A stretch of 9,801 bases of DNA from positions 1-9,801 of the forward strand of contig NZ_DAVG01000006.1 of NCBI RefSeq assembly GCF_002505485.1, written 5' to 3'. Made by a program: the position numbers and the translations under genes. Source of the stretch: Methanosarcina sp. UBA5 (lineage in GTDB: Archaea > Halobacteriota > Methanosarcinia > Methanosarcinales > Methanosarcinaceae). This document shows, in pieces, positions 1-6,058 of this stretch. The notes beneath the pieces were generated by a model. That model did no database searches, was not told where the DNA came from, and saw nothing but the letters and a program-made list of their open reading frames with translations. The first letter of the stretch is position 1; each line of letters starts with the position of its first letter.

Positions 1-235
1 AAGCTTGGATTGACTCATTATATTCACCTAGCTTACTGAGGGCATCACCTTTATAGTACCAAAATGTAGCATTCTCCAAAGTAGCTGAATCATTTGAGCT
101 TGCGACATTCACCAGCGTAGCCGAATCATTTGAGCTTGCTACACTCACCATCATTAAAAACGCCAGTGTAGCCATTCCTAAAAATGTAATGAAAGTATGC
201 CTTCGGCGTATTTTCTCACATCTCGTTTCTTTCAT
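1..235 (-). CDS. Secreted TPR-repeat protein, N-terminal part (runs off left edge)
   Basis: Reading from the ATG at 235 down to base 1 gives 78 codons with no stop; the rest lies outside the window. Residues 1-13 are basic (KETRCEKIRRR), 14-32 are hydrophobic, and an AS-S stretch near residue 33 could be a signal-peptidase site, so the product is probably exported or lipid-anchored. Residues 33-44 and 45-56 are a near-perfect 12-residue duplication (VASSNDSATL plus VN or EN). From about residue 59, WYYKGDALSKLGEYNES matches the helix A/helix B pattern of a tetratricopeptide repeat (W, G/A, LG, Y at the usual places). TPRs bind other proteins, so a surface or envelope scaffold role is an inference. 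The start is supported by GGGAGG six bases upstream. Identity beyond 'TPR protein' cannot be seen. Confidence 0.8.
   Translation of the reverse strand, partial: MKETRCEKIRRRHTFITFLGMATLAFLMMVSVASSNDSATLVNVASSNDSATLENATFWYYKGDALSKLGEYNESIQA
81..152 (-). repeat. 36-bp in-frame tandem duplication
   Basis: Bases 81-116 and 117-152 are two copies of a 36-bp unit differing at only a few positions. They sit inside the TPR gene and encode two successive 12-residue units just after the signal peptide. The length is a multiple of three, so the frame is kept. It probably arose by slippage or unequal exchange. Confidence 0.85.
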
Positions 236-241
236 TCTAAG

Positions 242-276
242 CCTCCCTATCCTCCCATATGAAATTAAATATATAG
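242..276 (-). promoter_or_regulatory. Promoter and doubled ribosome-binding site of the TPR gene
   Basis: On the minus strand GGGAGG occurs twice, at 256-251 and 247-242. The nearer copy is six bases from the ATG at 235 and decides the start. TATATATTTAA at about 276-266 is a candidate TATA box, which would place transcription start near 245 and give a very short leader. The second GGGAGG would then lie upstream of, or at, the RNA 5' end. TATA placement is by eye only. Confidence 0.5.
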
Positions 277-646
277 CAAAATATAGTTATAAATAAAGAA
301 ATAAATATAGGCTGGCACTATAAAAAAAGAAATAACTATACTTTGGAACTATAAAAAAGTAAATCAATAAACTGTGTAATTTTTAGTTATAACTCGATTT
401 TGATATTACTTTGTCGTTTTTTATAGAAAAATCTCAAATATATTTTGAGAACTTTCAAAATAGCAATTTTTAACTAGCTACTATATTTTTTATAGTACAG
501 CCATTTTTCAAAGCGGCACTTTTGTTCAAGCCATATATCATTAACTTTAAGCTTTTTTCACCCCACTTTCCGCAGTAAAATTTCATATTTTATAATTATT
601 TCTGCTATCGATTTTCAATCTAGTATGATTTTTTTTCAGTCGACTA
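277..646. other. A+T-rich gene-free stretch with small hairpins and repeated CTATAAAAAA
   Basis: No reading frame with coding character is seen. Two perfect hairpins share the same geometry, a 7-bp stem and 5-base loop: 432-450 (TCTCAAA/TTTGAGA) and 479-497 (TACTATA/TATAGTA). The motif CTATAAAAAA appears at 318 and 349 on the plus strand, 31 bp apart in a longer similar context. Its complement, or a close form, appears at about 418-426 and 486-495. These resemble TATA boxes but no transcript is evident. Confidence 0.5.
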
Positions 647-682
647 CCCCGCTAGCTTGCTGCGGGGATGGAAAACTTCCCC
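647..682. repeat. GC-rich overlapping palindromes
   Basis: CCCCGC (647-652) pairs with GCGGGG (662-667) over a 9-base loop. The same G-run (GGGGA, 664-668) can instead pair with TCCCC (678-682), so the two hairpins exclude each other. The cluster stands out sharply from its A+T-rich surroundings. It could be the end of an IS200/IS605-type element or a dispersed palindromic repeat; there is no transposase next to it. Confidence 0.55.
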
Positions 683-706
683 GATAACCGTTGTTAATAA
701 TCAATT

Positions 707-825
707 TAGGACTTACGCAATTATGATTCAAAATCAAGCACCTTAGTCGTCATAGTTAAAATTTGAATTTTAGATAGTTCTGAGGTTACTGCTGTTGGTT
801 TTGTACTTCAAGTGCGTAAGTCCTA
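707..825. mobile_element. MITE-like element, 119 bp, 13-bp perfect terminal inverted repeats
   Basis: TAGGACTTACGCA at 707-719 is repeated exactly in inverted orientation at 813-825. The interior of 93 bp has no coding capacity, so this looks like a non-autonomous miniature element. If the outer TA is the target duplication, the repeat proper is the 11-bp GGACTTACGCA and the insertion site a TA dinucleotide, as for IS630/Tc1-type transposases. Other families that give short duplications are possible. It lies about 200 bp upstream of hisF. Confidence 0.65.
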
Positions 826-886
826 CAAGTTATATTTTTAGCTACATTTATACTGTAAATGGAACTTAGACATGCAAACCATTGTG

Positions 887-897
887 TATATAAAATA
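887..897 (+). promoter_or_regulatory. Candidate TATA box upstream of hisF (distal)
   Basis: TATATAAAATA at 887-897 is the strongest TATA-like sequence between the MITE-like element and hisF. It would start transcription near 916-920 and give hisF a leader of about 100 bases. A second, proximal candidate exists at 991-1000, so it is unclear which one drives hisF. Confidence 0.35.
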
Positions 898-990
898 AGT
901 TTGTTCTGATATTGGCGAACTATATGATTATATGTAGTATTTAATTTTAAGACAGCCTCTAAGACTGGCATTGGCTTAATTTCAACAAGC

Positions 991-1000
991 TTTTAATAAA
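991..1000 (+). promoter_or_regulatory. Candidate proximal TATA box of hisF
   Basis: TTTTAATAAA is centred about 26 bp before the hisF ATG, the usual TATA-to-start distance in archaea. With no Shine-Dalgarno ahead of the ATG, this fits a leaderless or nearly leaderless mRNA. Placement is by eye. Confidence 0.35.
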
Positions 1001-1021
1001 AGTTAAATTTATATCCCATAG

Positions 1022-1843
1022 ATGCTCACCAAAAGAATAATACCATGCCTTGATGTGACCCTTGACAGAGCAGGCGGCTGTGTCGTTAAGGGTGTTGAGT
1101 TCTTGGACCTGAAAGAGGCCGGAGACCCTGTGGAACTCGCCAAGCGCTACAATGAAGAGGGCGCAGACGAGCTTGTTTTTCTGGATATTACAGCTTCGGC
1201 TCACGGCAGGAAAACTATGATCGATGTGATTGAAAGGACTGCAGACGAGGTTTTCATTCCCCTTACGATTGGGGGAGGAATAAGTTCCATTGATGCAATT
1301 CGCCAGATTCTCAGGGCTGGCGCAGATAAGGTTTCAGTTAACACCTCTGCGGTCAAGAACCCTGACTTCATCAAAGAAGCCTCGGATATATTCGGAGCCC
1401 AGTGCATTGTTACTGCGATTGACTGCAGGCGAAATACCGATATAAAGAATAATCACGACAAAACTATTCTGGAGCTCGAGGATGGAACTCCTGCCTGGTA
1501 CGAGGTAGTAATCTACGGAGGCAGGGAAGCTACAGGAATCGATGCCGTGCAGTGGGCAAGAAGAGCAGAAGAACTCGGTTCTGGAGAAATCCTGCTCACA
1601 AGTATGGACCGGGACGGAACATGTGCCGGTTATGACCTGCCAATTACAAGAAAGCTCTCAGAAGAGCTCGATGTCCCGATTATAGCCTCCGGAGGAGTAG
1701 GAAACCCTCAGCACATCTATGAGGGCTTCTCAATAGGAAAAGCCGATGCCGCCCTTGCAGCAAGCATCTTCCACTTCAGAGAATACTCAATAAAAGAAGT
1801 TAAAGAATACCTCAGAGAGCGGGAAATTCCTGTAAGACTTTAA
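1022..1843 (+). CDS. hisF: Imidazole glycerol phosphate synthase subunit HisF
   Basis: A 273-residue (beta/alpha)8-barrel cyclase. With the glutaminase HisH it converts PRFAR plus ammonia into imidazole glycerol phosphate, for histidine synthesis, and AICAR, which returns to purine synthesis. The N-terminus KRIIPCLDV is diagnostic. D11 is the conserved catalytic aspartate, and D134 in TAIDC corresponds to the second one (D130 in Thermotoga). GGG at 84-86, SMDRDGT at 194-200 and ASGGVGN at 222-228 form the phosphate-binding and barrel-top motifs. It is about 20 residues longer than many bacterial HisF proteins because of an insertion around 138-160, which the archaeal forms I know also have. 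No hisH or other his gene adjoins, so histidine genes appear scattered here. There is no Shine-Dalgarno before the ATG, but the start matches the family N-terminus exactly. Confidence 0.97.
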   Translation: MLTKRIIPCLDVTLDRAGGCVVKGVEFLDLKEAGDPVELAKRYNEEGADELVFLDITASAHGRKTMIDVIERTADEVFIPLTIGGGISSIDAIRQILRAGADKVSVNTSAVKNPDFIKEASDIFGAQCIVTAIDCRRNTDIKNNHDKTILELEDGTPAWYEVVIYGGREATGIDAVQWARRAEELGSGEILLTSMDRDGTCAGYDLPITRKLSEELDVPIIASGGVGNPQHIYEGFSIGKADAALAASIFHFREYSIKEVKEYLREREIPVRL

Positions 1844-2233
1844 TTTCAGGAAAAAGAGGAACTTGTAGATTGCTTCGCCTGGATAGCGGCACTTGCCAAT
1901 CTTTAAGAAGTAAATCTCGAAGAAGCCTTCCTTCCTTAAAGAGTACCCTGGTATATGCCCTACCTGCAAACAGAAGCCCTGTATCTTTACGGATTGATTA
2001 CGGTAATCATATTATCTTGTTTGAGGAGCCTGATTTTCAGAAGCCTGATTTTCAGAATTTGTTCTCTGGATCTTGATTATTCTGACTTTCATCCTTCTTG
2101 ATTGTCCCAGTTTTCATCCATCCAGAGATTTTTCATATGCACTTCCATATATTTTGAGATACTTTTTTATTTCTTAGAGGCAATCTCTTATGCGGAATTC
2201 TTATCTGGATTCTTCATTTATCGGGGGACATAT
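1844..2233. other. Intergenic spacer with palindrome and 15-bp tandem repeat
   Basis: No convincing gene is seen; a 68-codon open frame at 1870-2076 lacks family features and a ribosome-binding site. TGATTAC-G-GTAATCA at 1995-2009 is a perfect 15-bp palindrome of operator type. A 15-bp unit (gAGCCTGATTTTCAG) is tandemly doubled at 2026-2040 and 2041-2055. No clear terminator for hisF could be found. Confidence 0.5.
2223..2228 (+). promoter_or_regulatory. Shine-Dalgarno deciding the start at 2234
   Basis: GGGGGA lies five bases before the ATG at 2234. A longer in-frame form beginning at 2102 has no such site and adds a Phe/Tyr-rich N-terminus that looks non-coding, so the downstream start is preferred. 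Confidence 0.6.
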
Positions 2234-2635
2234 ATGTCAGAAGCTGAAACCATGGAACTTCTCGAGGGTTTGCAGTTTAAGATCCTTAACAACACTGGCG
2301 AGGATCTTATGCTCCAAGCTGAGAAAATTGAAAAAGGAAAATTCAAAAAAGGTCATCAGGCTCCAGCTAAAATCGAGTCTTATGAGGAAAAGAGCTTTGA
2401 GCTCGTTGCATGTGAAGGAAGCTGCGAGGGTGGAGCGGATATTGAAGGTTGGGTTAAGTACGGGTTGGGATGTGCGGAAGGGTACTGCAAGATACACTTC
2501 AGATACGTGGGAAAAACAGACAAGCTCAGCTACTCCTGTGAATGCCACATGCGTGAAGGAAAAATGCTCTATGAAGCCTCAAGAGACGAGAAAAACAGGA
2601 AAATTGTGAACTGGATAATAGGGCCGAAAGCGTAA
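2234..2635 (+). CDS. Small Cys-rich cytosolic protein, distant aegerolysin-like pattern
   Basis: 133 residues, no signal peptide or membrane segment. The body reads like a small beta-sandwich of alternating strands: FKILNNTGEDLML (15-27), KIESYEEKSFELVAC (46-60), EGWVKYG (71-77), KIHFRYVGK (86-94). Its layout (I-x-N-x-T-G near the start, then GKF, then a K/P-rich turn, AC-x3-C, G-x4-EG, later an aromatic-rich strand) resembles aegerolysins, the small fungal and bacterial beta-sandwich lipid-binding proteins, but identity is low and this is inference. Six cysteines come in close pairs, 60/64, 80/85 and 102/104, unusual for a cytosolic archaeal protein; they may bind metal or form disulfides. 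It stands alone with its own Shine-Dalgarno and a strong terminator behind it. It could equally be an uncharacterised Methanosarcina-specific protein. Confidence 0.75.
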   Translation: MSEAETMELLEGLQFKILNNTGEDLMLQAEKIEKGKFKKGHQAPAKIESYEEKSFELVACEGSCEGGADIEGWVKYGLGCAEGYCKIHFRYVGKTDKLSYSCECHMREGKMLYEASRDEKNRKIVNWIIGPKA

Positions 2636-2648
2636 TCCAAATCATAGC

Positions 2649-2721
2649 ATCCGGCCTGCACGACAAGAGTCTTTCAGGCTGGATTTAATTCGTTCTTATC
2701 TATTTTTATCTTTTTTATTTG
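2649..2721 (+). terminator. Hairpin plus T-rich tract after the Cys-rich gene
   Basis: ATCCGGCCTG at 2649-2658 pairs with CAGGCTGGAT at 2675-2684: ten positions with one G-T wobble and a 16-base loop. T-rich sequence at about 2685-2721 follows, including TTTTTT. It lies 13 bases after the stop at 2635 and fits an intrinsic-type terminator on the plus strand. Confidence 0.65.
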
Positions 2722-2779
2722 TCAGTTATTTCTCAGGAATTTTAACATTGAGTCCTGCAGGAAAAAATGTATACCAAAG

Positions 2780-2788
2780 TTTAATTAA
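2780..2788 (+). promoter_or_regulatory. Candidate TATA box of the U32 gene
   Basis: TTTAATTAA is centred about 28 bp before the ATG at 2812, and no Shine-Dalgarno precedes that ATG. Both facts fit a leaderless transcript. The bases before the ATG (ATCCCATCG) nearly repeat those before hisF (ATCCCATAG). Confidence 0.35.
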
Positions 2789-2811
2789 GGGCAGGTTCTC
2801 TAATCCCATCG

Positions 2812-5412
2812 ATGAAGCCTGAAAAACCGGAACTACTTGCCCCGGCAGGAGGCATGGAAGCTTTTGTTGCAGCCGTAGAAAATGGGGCGGATGCTGTATA
2901 TCTCGGAGCCCGGACTTTCAGTGCCCGGGGGTATGCCTCAAATTTTTCAGAAAAAGAGCTTGAAGAAGCCATCGATTACGCTCACCTGAGAGGCGTGAAA
3001 GTATACGTAACCGTAAATACTCTACTTAAGGAAGAAGAAATAGAAAACGCCCTTAAGCTGCTTTCCTGGCTGAGAGAAATAGGAACCGACGCGATTATAA
3101 TTCAGGACCTCGGGCTTATCTCTCTTGCAGGAAAATATCTGCCTGACCTTCCGCTGCATGCGAGCACGCAAATGACTTTACATAACAGCGAAGGAGTTGA
3201 ATTTGCAAAAAAAATGGGAATGGAGAGGGTCGTGCTCTCAAGGGAGTGCTCGCTTGAAGAGATAAAAAGAATTAAAGAAAAAACAGGGACTGAAATTGAG
3301 GTTTTTATACACGGGGCTCTCTGCATTTCCTATTCTGGCCAGTGCCTCCTGAGCAGCCTTATAGGGGGAAGGAGCGGAAACCGGGGGTTCTGTGCCCAGC
3401 CGTGCCGCAAAAAATACCGGCTGTACTGCGAAGGAAAGCAAATCAAAACAATAGGGAACTACCTCTTAAGCCCAAAAGACCTTAACACAACCTCAGGACT
3501 GGGAAACCTTATAGAAGCCGGGATTGAATCTTTCAAAATCGAAGGCCGGATGAAAAGGCCAGAATATGTTGCAGGCGTTGTCAGGATTTACCGCCGCCTT
3601 ATTGACAGGTATATTGAAAACCCTGCAGGGTATTTCGTTTCCGAAGAAGAGCAGGAAATACTCACCCAGCTCTTTAATAGAGGCTTTACTCAGGGTTACT
3701 TTTTTGAAAATCCACGTTGGGAGCTTATGAGCCGGGAGAACCCCCACAACCGAGGAATTCCGGCAGGTGTGGTTATAGGGTATGACAGGCGTTCAAGCCG
3801 TATTCGGGTAAAACTTTCTCGGCCTCTTCGCCTCGGAGACGGGATTATGGTCGAAAATGCAGAGACTAGGCCCGAAGATAAAGGAAAAATCATATCCTCA
3901 ATGTATACCGGAAAGGGTCCAGTATACAGTGCAGGAGTAGGAGATACGGTAGAAATTCCCTTTGATTCAAGGGCACCCTTAGGAAGCACGGTGTACAGGA
4001 CGCATGACAAAAAGCTTATGGATTCCCTCAAAAAAGAAAGCGAGTCCGGAAACCTGAGGCCCAAAATCTCTGTGTCTATCAAGGCAACCGTTGCATCTGG
4101 AAGACCTGTCAGACTTGAGGTAAAAGACAGGGATTCAAACGTAGTGACAATTGAGTCCGAATATCTGGTTGAGAAAGCCGAAAAGCAGCCCACTTCAAAG
4201 GTCCGCATCGAAAAACAGCTTTCAAAATTGGGAAACACGATTTATGAGGCTGCTGAACTTAATGTCACTGTGGAAGAAGATATTTTTATTCCTGTGGGAC
4301 AGTTGAACGAGCTGAGGACAAAAGCAATAGAGCAGCTTGAAAATCTGCGGATCTCCAGGTGGAAGCGGAAACCTCTTGATACTCTACAGTTCTATGAATC
4401 TGGGGAACAGGAACTAGGAGAAAAGGGATCCGAAGAGAAGGAATTAGAGGAGAAGGAATCATTAGAAAAGGCAGGACAGGAAGCCGAAAGAACTGTTCGA
4501 GATGGTCTTCCCATACGTACTATGCTCTCGGTTTCCGTGTATTCCCTTGAAGGGCTTGAAGGAGCGCTTGAAGGCGGAGCCGATAGGATCTATTTCGGCG
4601 AAGGGCTTTTCAGAAAGCCGGAAACAACAGAGCAAAAAGAAGGCTCGGCAAAGGGATCTGATGCAGTTTTTGAGAAAGCTGTCGCGGAGACTCAAAAAGC
4701 AGGCAAGAAAATCTATTTCATTACTCCAAAGCTTGTTAAAGATTCCAGAATGGAGTCCGTAGAAAAAATCTTCGCTCATGTAAGGGAACTGGGAGCTGAC
4801 GGAATCCTTGTTTCAAACCTTGGAACCCTTGGCCTCGCAAAAGCCGGGAAAATTCCTTTTATTGCGGATAGTCCTCTAAATATCTTTAACAGCCACACCT
4901 TTGCCTTTCTATTGCAGAACGGGGCTCAGATGGCTGTAATTTCTCCGGAGCTGACCCTTGAAGAATTAAAAAGCGTTGCATCTTACGGGCCTGCAGAGTG
5001 TATTGTTTACGGCAGACTTGAACTGATGGAATCCGAACACTGCCTTACAGGGGGATTGCTCGGGAAAAATAAAGGACAGTGTAGTGCCCCATGCAGGTCA
5101 GGAAAGTTTACACTGGTAGACGAGAAGAACTACGAGTTTCCCCTGCTCATGGACTATGAATGCAGGATGCACCTCCTTAACTCAAGATCACTTTGCATGC
5201 TTGAATACATTCCTAAAATTCTCAAAGGTGGAGTTTCAAGCCTCAGAGTCGAAACTCTGGGAATGGAAAATCCAGACGAGATCAGAAAAGTGACCCTGGC
5301 CTACAGGAAAACGATTGATACCTATCTTGAAACTGGAAGAATGGGGAAGGAAAACTGCGAAAAGCTTGGAAAGGGCTTTACTACAGGACATTACTTCAGA
5401 GGTGTGCAGTAA
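2812..5412 (+). CDS. Double-domain peptidase U32 family protein (probable Fe-S, prephenate-dependent hydroxylase type)
   Basis: 866 residues. An N-terminal U32 domain (about 1-300) starts with PELLAPAG and carries the U32 signature EVFIHGALCISYSGQCLLS (163-181). A middle domain (about 315-520) has the beta-rich character of the DUF3656/collagenase-associated region. A Glu/Lys linker follows (528-562), then a second, diverged U32 half (about 568-866). Although named peptidases, bacterial relatives RlhA, TrhP, UbiU and UbiV are oxygen-independent hydroxylases or their partners, with Fe-S clusters and prephenate in the characterised systems; tRNA/rRNA hydroxylation is the best guess here. The first half has C171, C178, C194, C198; the second has C744, C757, C761. 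The start agrees with the family N-terminus. The downstream DNPH1-like gene is 42 bp away, same strand. True proteolytic activity is unproven for the family. Confidence 0.88.
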   Translation: MKPEKPELLAPAGGMEAFVAAVENGADAVYLGARTFSARGYASNFSEKELEEAIDYAHLRGVKVYVTVNTLLKEEEIENALKLLSWLREIGTDAIIIQDLGLISLAGKYLPDLPLHASTQMTLHNSEGVEFAKKMGMERVVLSRECSLEEIKRIKEKTGTEIEVFIHGALCISYSGQCLLSSLIGGRSGNRGFCAQPCRKKYRLYCEGKQIKTIGNYLLSPKDLNTTSGLGNLIEAGIESFKIEGRMKRPEYVAGVVRIYRRLIDRYIENPAGYFVSEEEQEILTQLFNRGFTQGYFFENPRWELMSRENPHNRGIPAGVVIGYDRRSSRIRVKLSRPLRLGDGIMVENAETRPEDKGKIISSMYTGKGPVYSAGVGDTVEIPFDSRAPLGSTVYRTHDKKLMDSLKKESESGNLRPKISVSIKATVASGRPVRLEVKDRDSNVVTIESEYLVEKAEKQPTSKVRIEKQLSKLGNTIYEAAELNVTVEEDIFIPVGQLNELRTKAIEQLENLRISRWKRKPLDTLQFYESGEQELGEKGSEEKELEEKESLEKAGQEAERTVRDGLPIRTMLSVSVYSLEGLEGALEGGADRIYFGEGLFRKPETTEQKEGSAKGSDAVFEKAVAETQKAGKKIYFITPKLVKDSRMESVEKIFAHVRELGADGILVSNLGTLGLAKAGKIPFIADSPLNIFNSHTFAFLLQNGAQMAVISPELTLEELKSVASYGPAECIVYGRLELMESEHCLTGGLLGKNKGQCSAPCRSGKFTLVDEKNYEFPLLMDYECRMHLLNSRSLCMLEYIPKILKGGVSSLRVETLGMENPDEIRKVTLAYRKTIDTYLETGRMGKENCEKLGKGFTTGHYFRGVQ

Positions 5413-5441
5413 AAGCTGGAATTGCCGGAAAAAAAGGCTGA

Positions 5442-5447
5442 AGGTGA
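5442..5447 (+). promoter_or_regulatory. Shine-Dalgarno deciding the start at 5455
   Basis: AGGTGA, a good match to the anti-Shine-Dalgarno complement GGAGGTGA, ends seven bases before the ATG at 5455. A TTG eleven codons upstream (5422) keeps the frame open but has no such site. Confidence 0.65.
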
Positions 5448-5454
5448 AGGAAAT

Positions 5455-5913
5455 ATGGAAAATCTGGAGAAAATGGAGGTTTCGGAAAAAAGAAGCCTAA
5501 AAATCTTTTTATCCGGCTCGATCCGCGGAGGAAGGCAACTGCTTGAAACATACAGGTTTATGTTTGATACCCTCGAAGAAGTGGGGGCTGAAGTACTCAG
5601 CTGGCACGTTGCAGATCCTGATCTGGAAAAAGTAGAGATGAGAATGACAGAAGAGGAGATCTATGCCAGGGATATGGATTTGCTTGTAAAAAGTGATGCC
5701 CTGATTGCAGAAGTTACAGTGCCATCTACTGGTGTGGGTTACGAAATTTGCAGGGCACTTGTACAGGGAATTCCCGTGCTCTGTCTTTACAGCCCTGATG
5801 CAACCGTCTCGGCAATGATACTGGGAAATCCAGACCATTTACTTGAGGTGAGGGTTTATCCGGACAAAGCCTCATTAAAAAAAATAATTATTGAGTTTAT
5901 CCGGGCTCTCTGA
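5455..5913 (+). CDS. Putative 2'-deoxynucleoside 5'-phosphate N-hydrolase (DNPH1/RCL type)
   Basis: 152 residues of the nucleoside 2-deoxyribosyltransferase fold. The sequence tracks human DNPH1/RCL closely: KIFLSGSIRGGR (16-27), HVAD (51-54), then D73, then AEVTVPSTGVGYE ending at E97, then LCLYSPDATVSAM (109-121). D73 and E97 are 24 residues apart, the same spacing as the catalytic pair in human DNPH1 (D80/E104); E97 would be the nucleophile. The GSIRGGR phosphate loop and S119 before AM fit a nucleotide rather than a nucleoside substrate. The reaction would be dNMP plus water to free base and deoxyribose 5-phosphate, a nucleotide-pool sanitation step in the cytosol. It probably shares a transcript with the U32 gene, 42 bp upstream. 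About 14 N-terminal residues precede the domain and are unconserved. Confidence 0.85.
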   Translation: MENLEKMEVSEKRSLKIFLSGSIRGGRQLLETYRFMFDTLEEVGAEVLSWHVADPDLEKVEMRMTEEEIYARDMDLLVKSDALIAEVTVPSTGVGYEICRALVQGIPVLCLYSPDATVSAMILGNPDHLLEVRVYPDKASLKKIIIEFIRAL

Positions 5914-6058
5914 GGAAAAATGCTTGAAGTTAACCATCCGTTAGAAAAAAACGCCACCTGATGCACTGTTAATTTCTGAGGTTTAAACTTATTACTTTAT
6001 AACTGTATTATAAAACTCAGTGATAATTATAAATAAGTTGAGCCCCTAAGTATGATTC
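5914..6058. other. Spacer with possible 13-codon micro-ORF
   Basis: GAGG overlapping the stop of the N-hydrolase gene is followed by an ATG at 5920 and a 13-codon frame ending at 5961. It is probably chance, though the spacing would allow translation. The rest is A+T-rich promoter DNA for the next gene. Confidence 0.25.
6027..6035 (+). promoter_or_regulatory. TATA box of the BofA-like gene
   Basis: TTATAAATA is centred 28 bp before the ATG at 6059. No Shine-Dalgarno lies between it and the ATG, so transcription may start at or next to the start codon. Confidence 0.45.

Noticed and set aside
1870..2076. 68-codon plus-strand open frame after hisF
   Set aside because: No ribosome-binding site, no recognisable fold, odd composition, and it crosses the palindrome and the 15-bp tandem repeat.
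2102..2233. N-terminal extension of the Cys-rich protein with a hydrophobic stretch
   Set aside because: The upstream start is TTG-type without a Shine-Dalgarno; GGGGGA before the ATG at 2234 gives a better start, and the extension is Phe/Tyr-rich A+T translation.
2190..2609. 139-codon frame overlapping the Cys-rich gene
   Set aside because: Basic, low-complexity shadow frame; the other frame has protein-like composition and a Shine-Dalgarno.
2767..2784. Five-codon frame (MYTKV) with AGGA upstream, before the U32 gene
   Set aside because: Too short to distinguish from chance, and it overlaps the candidate TATA box.
3696..4238. 180-codon minus-strand frame inside the U32 gene
   Set aside because: Antisense shadow of a well-supported family protein.
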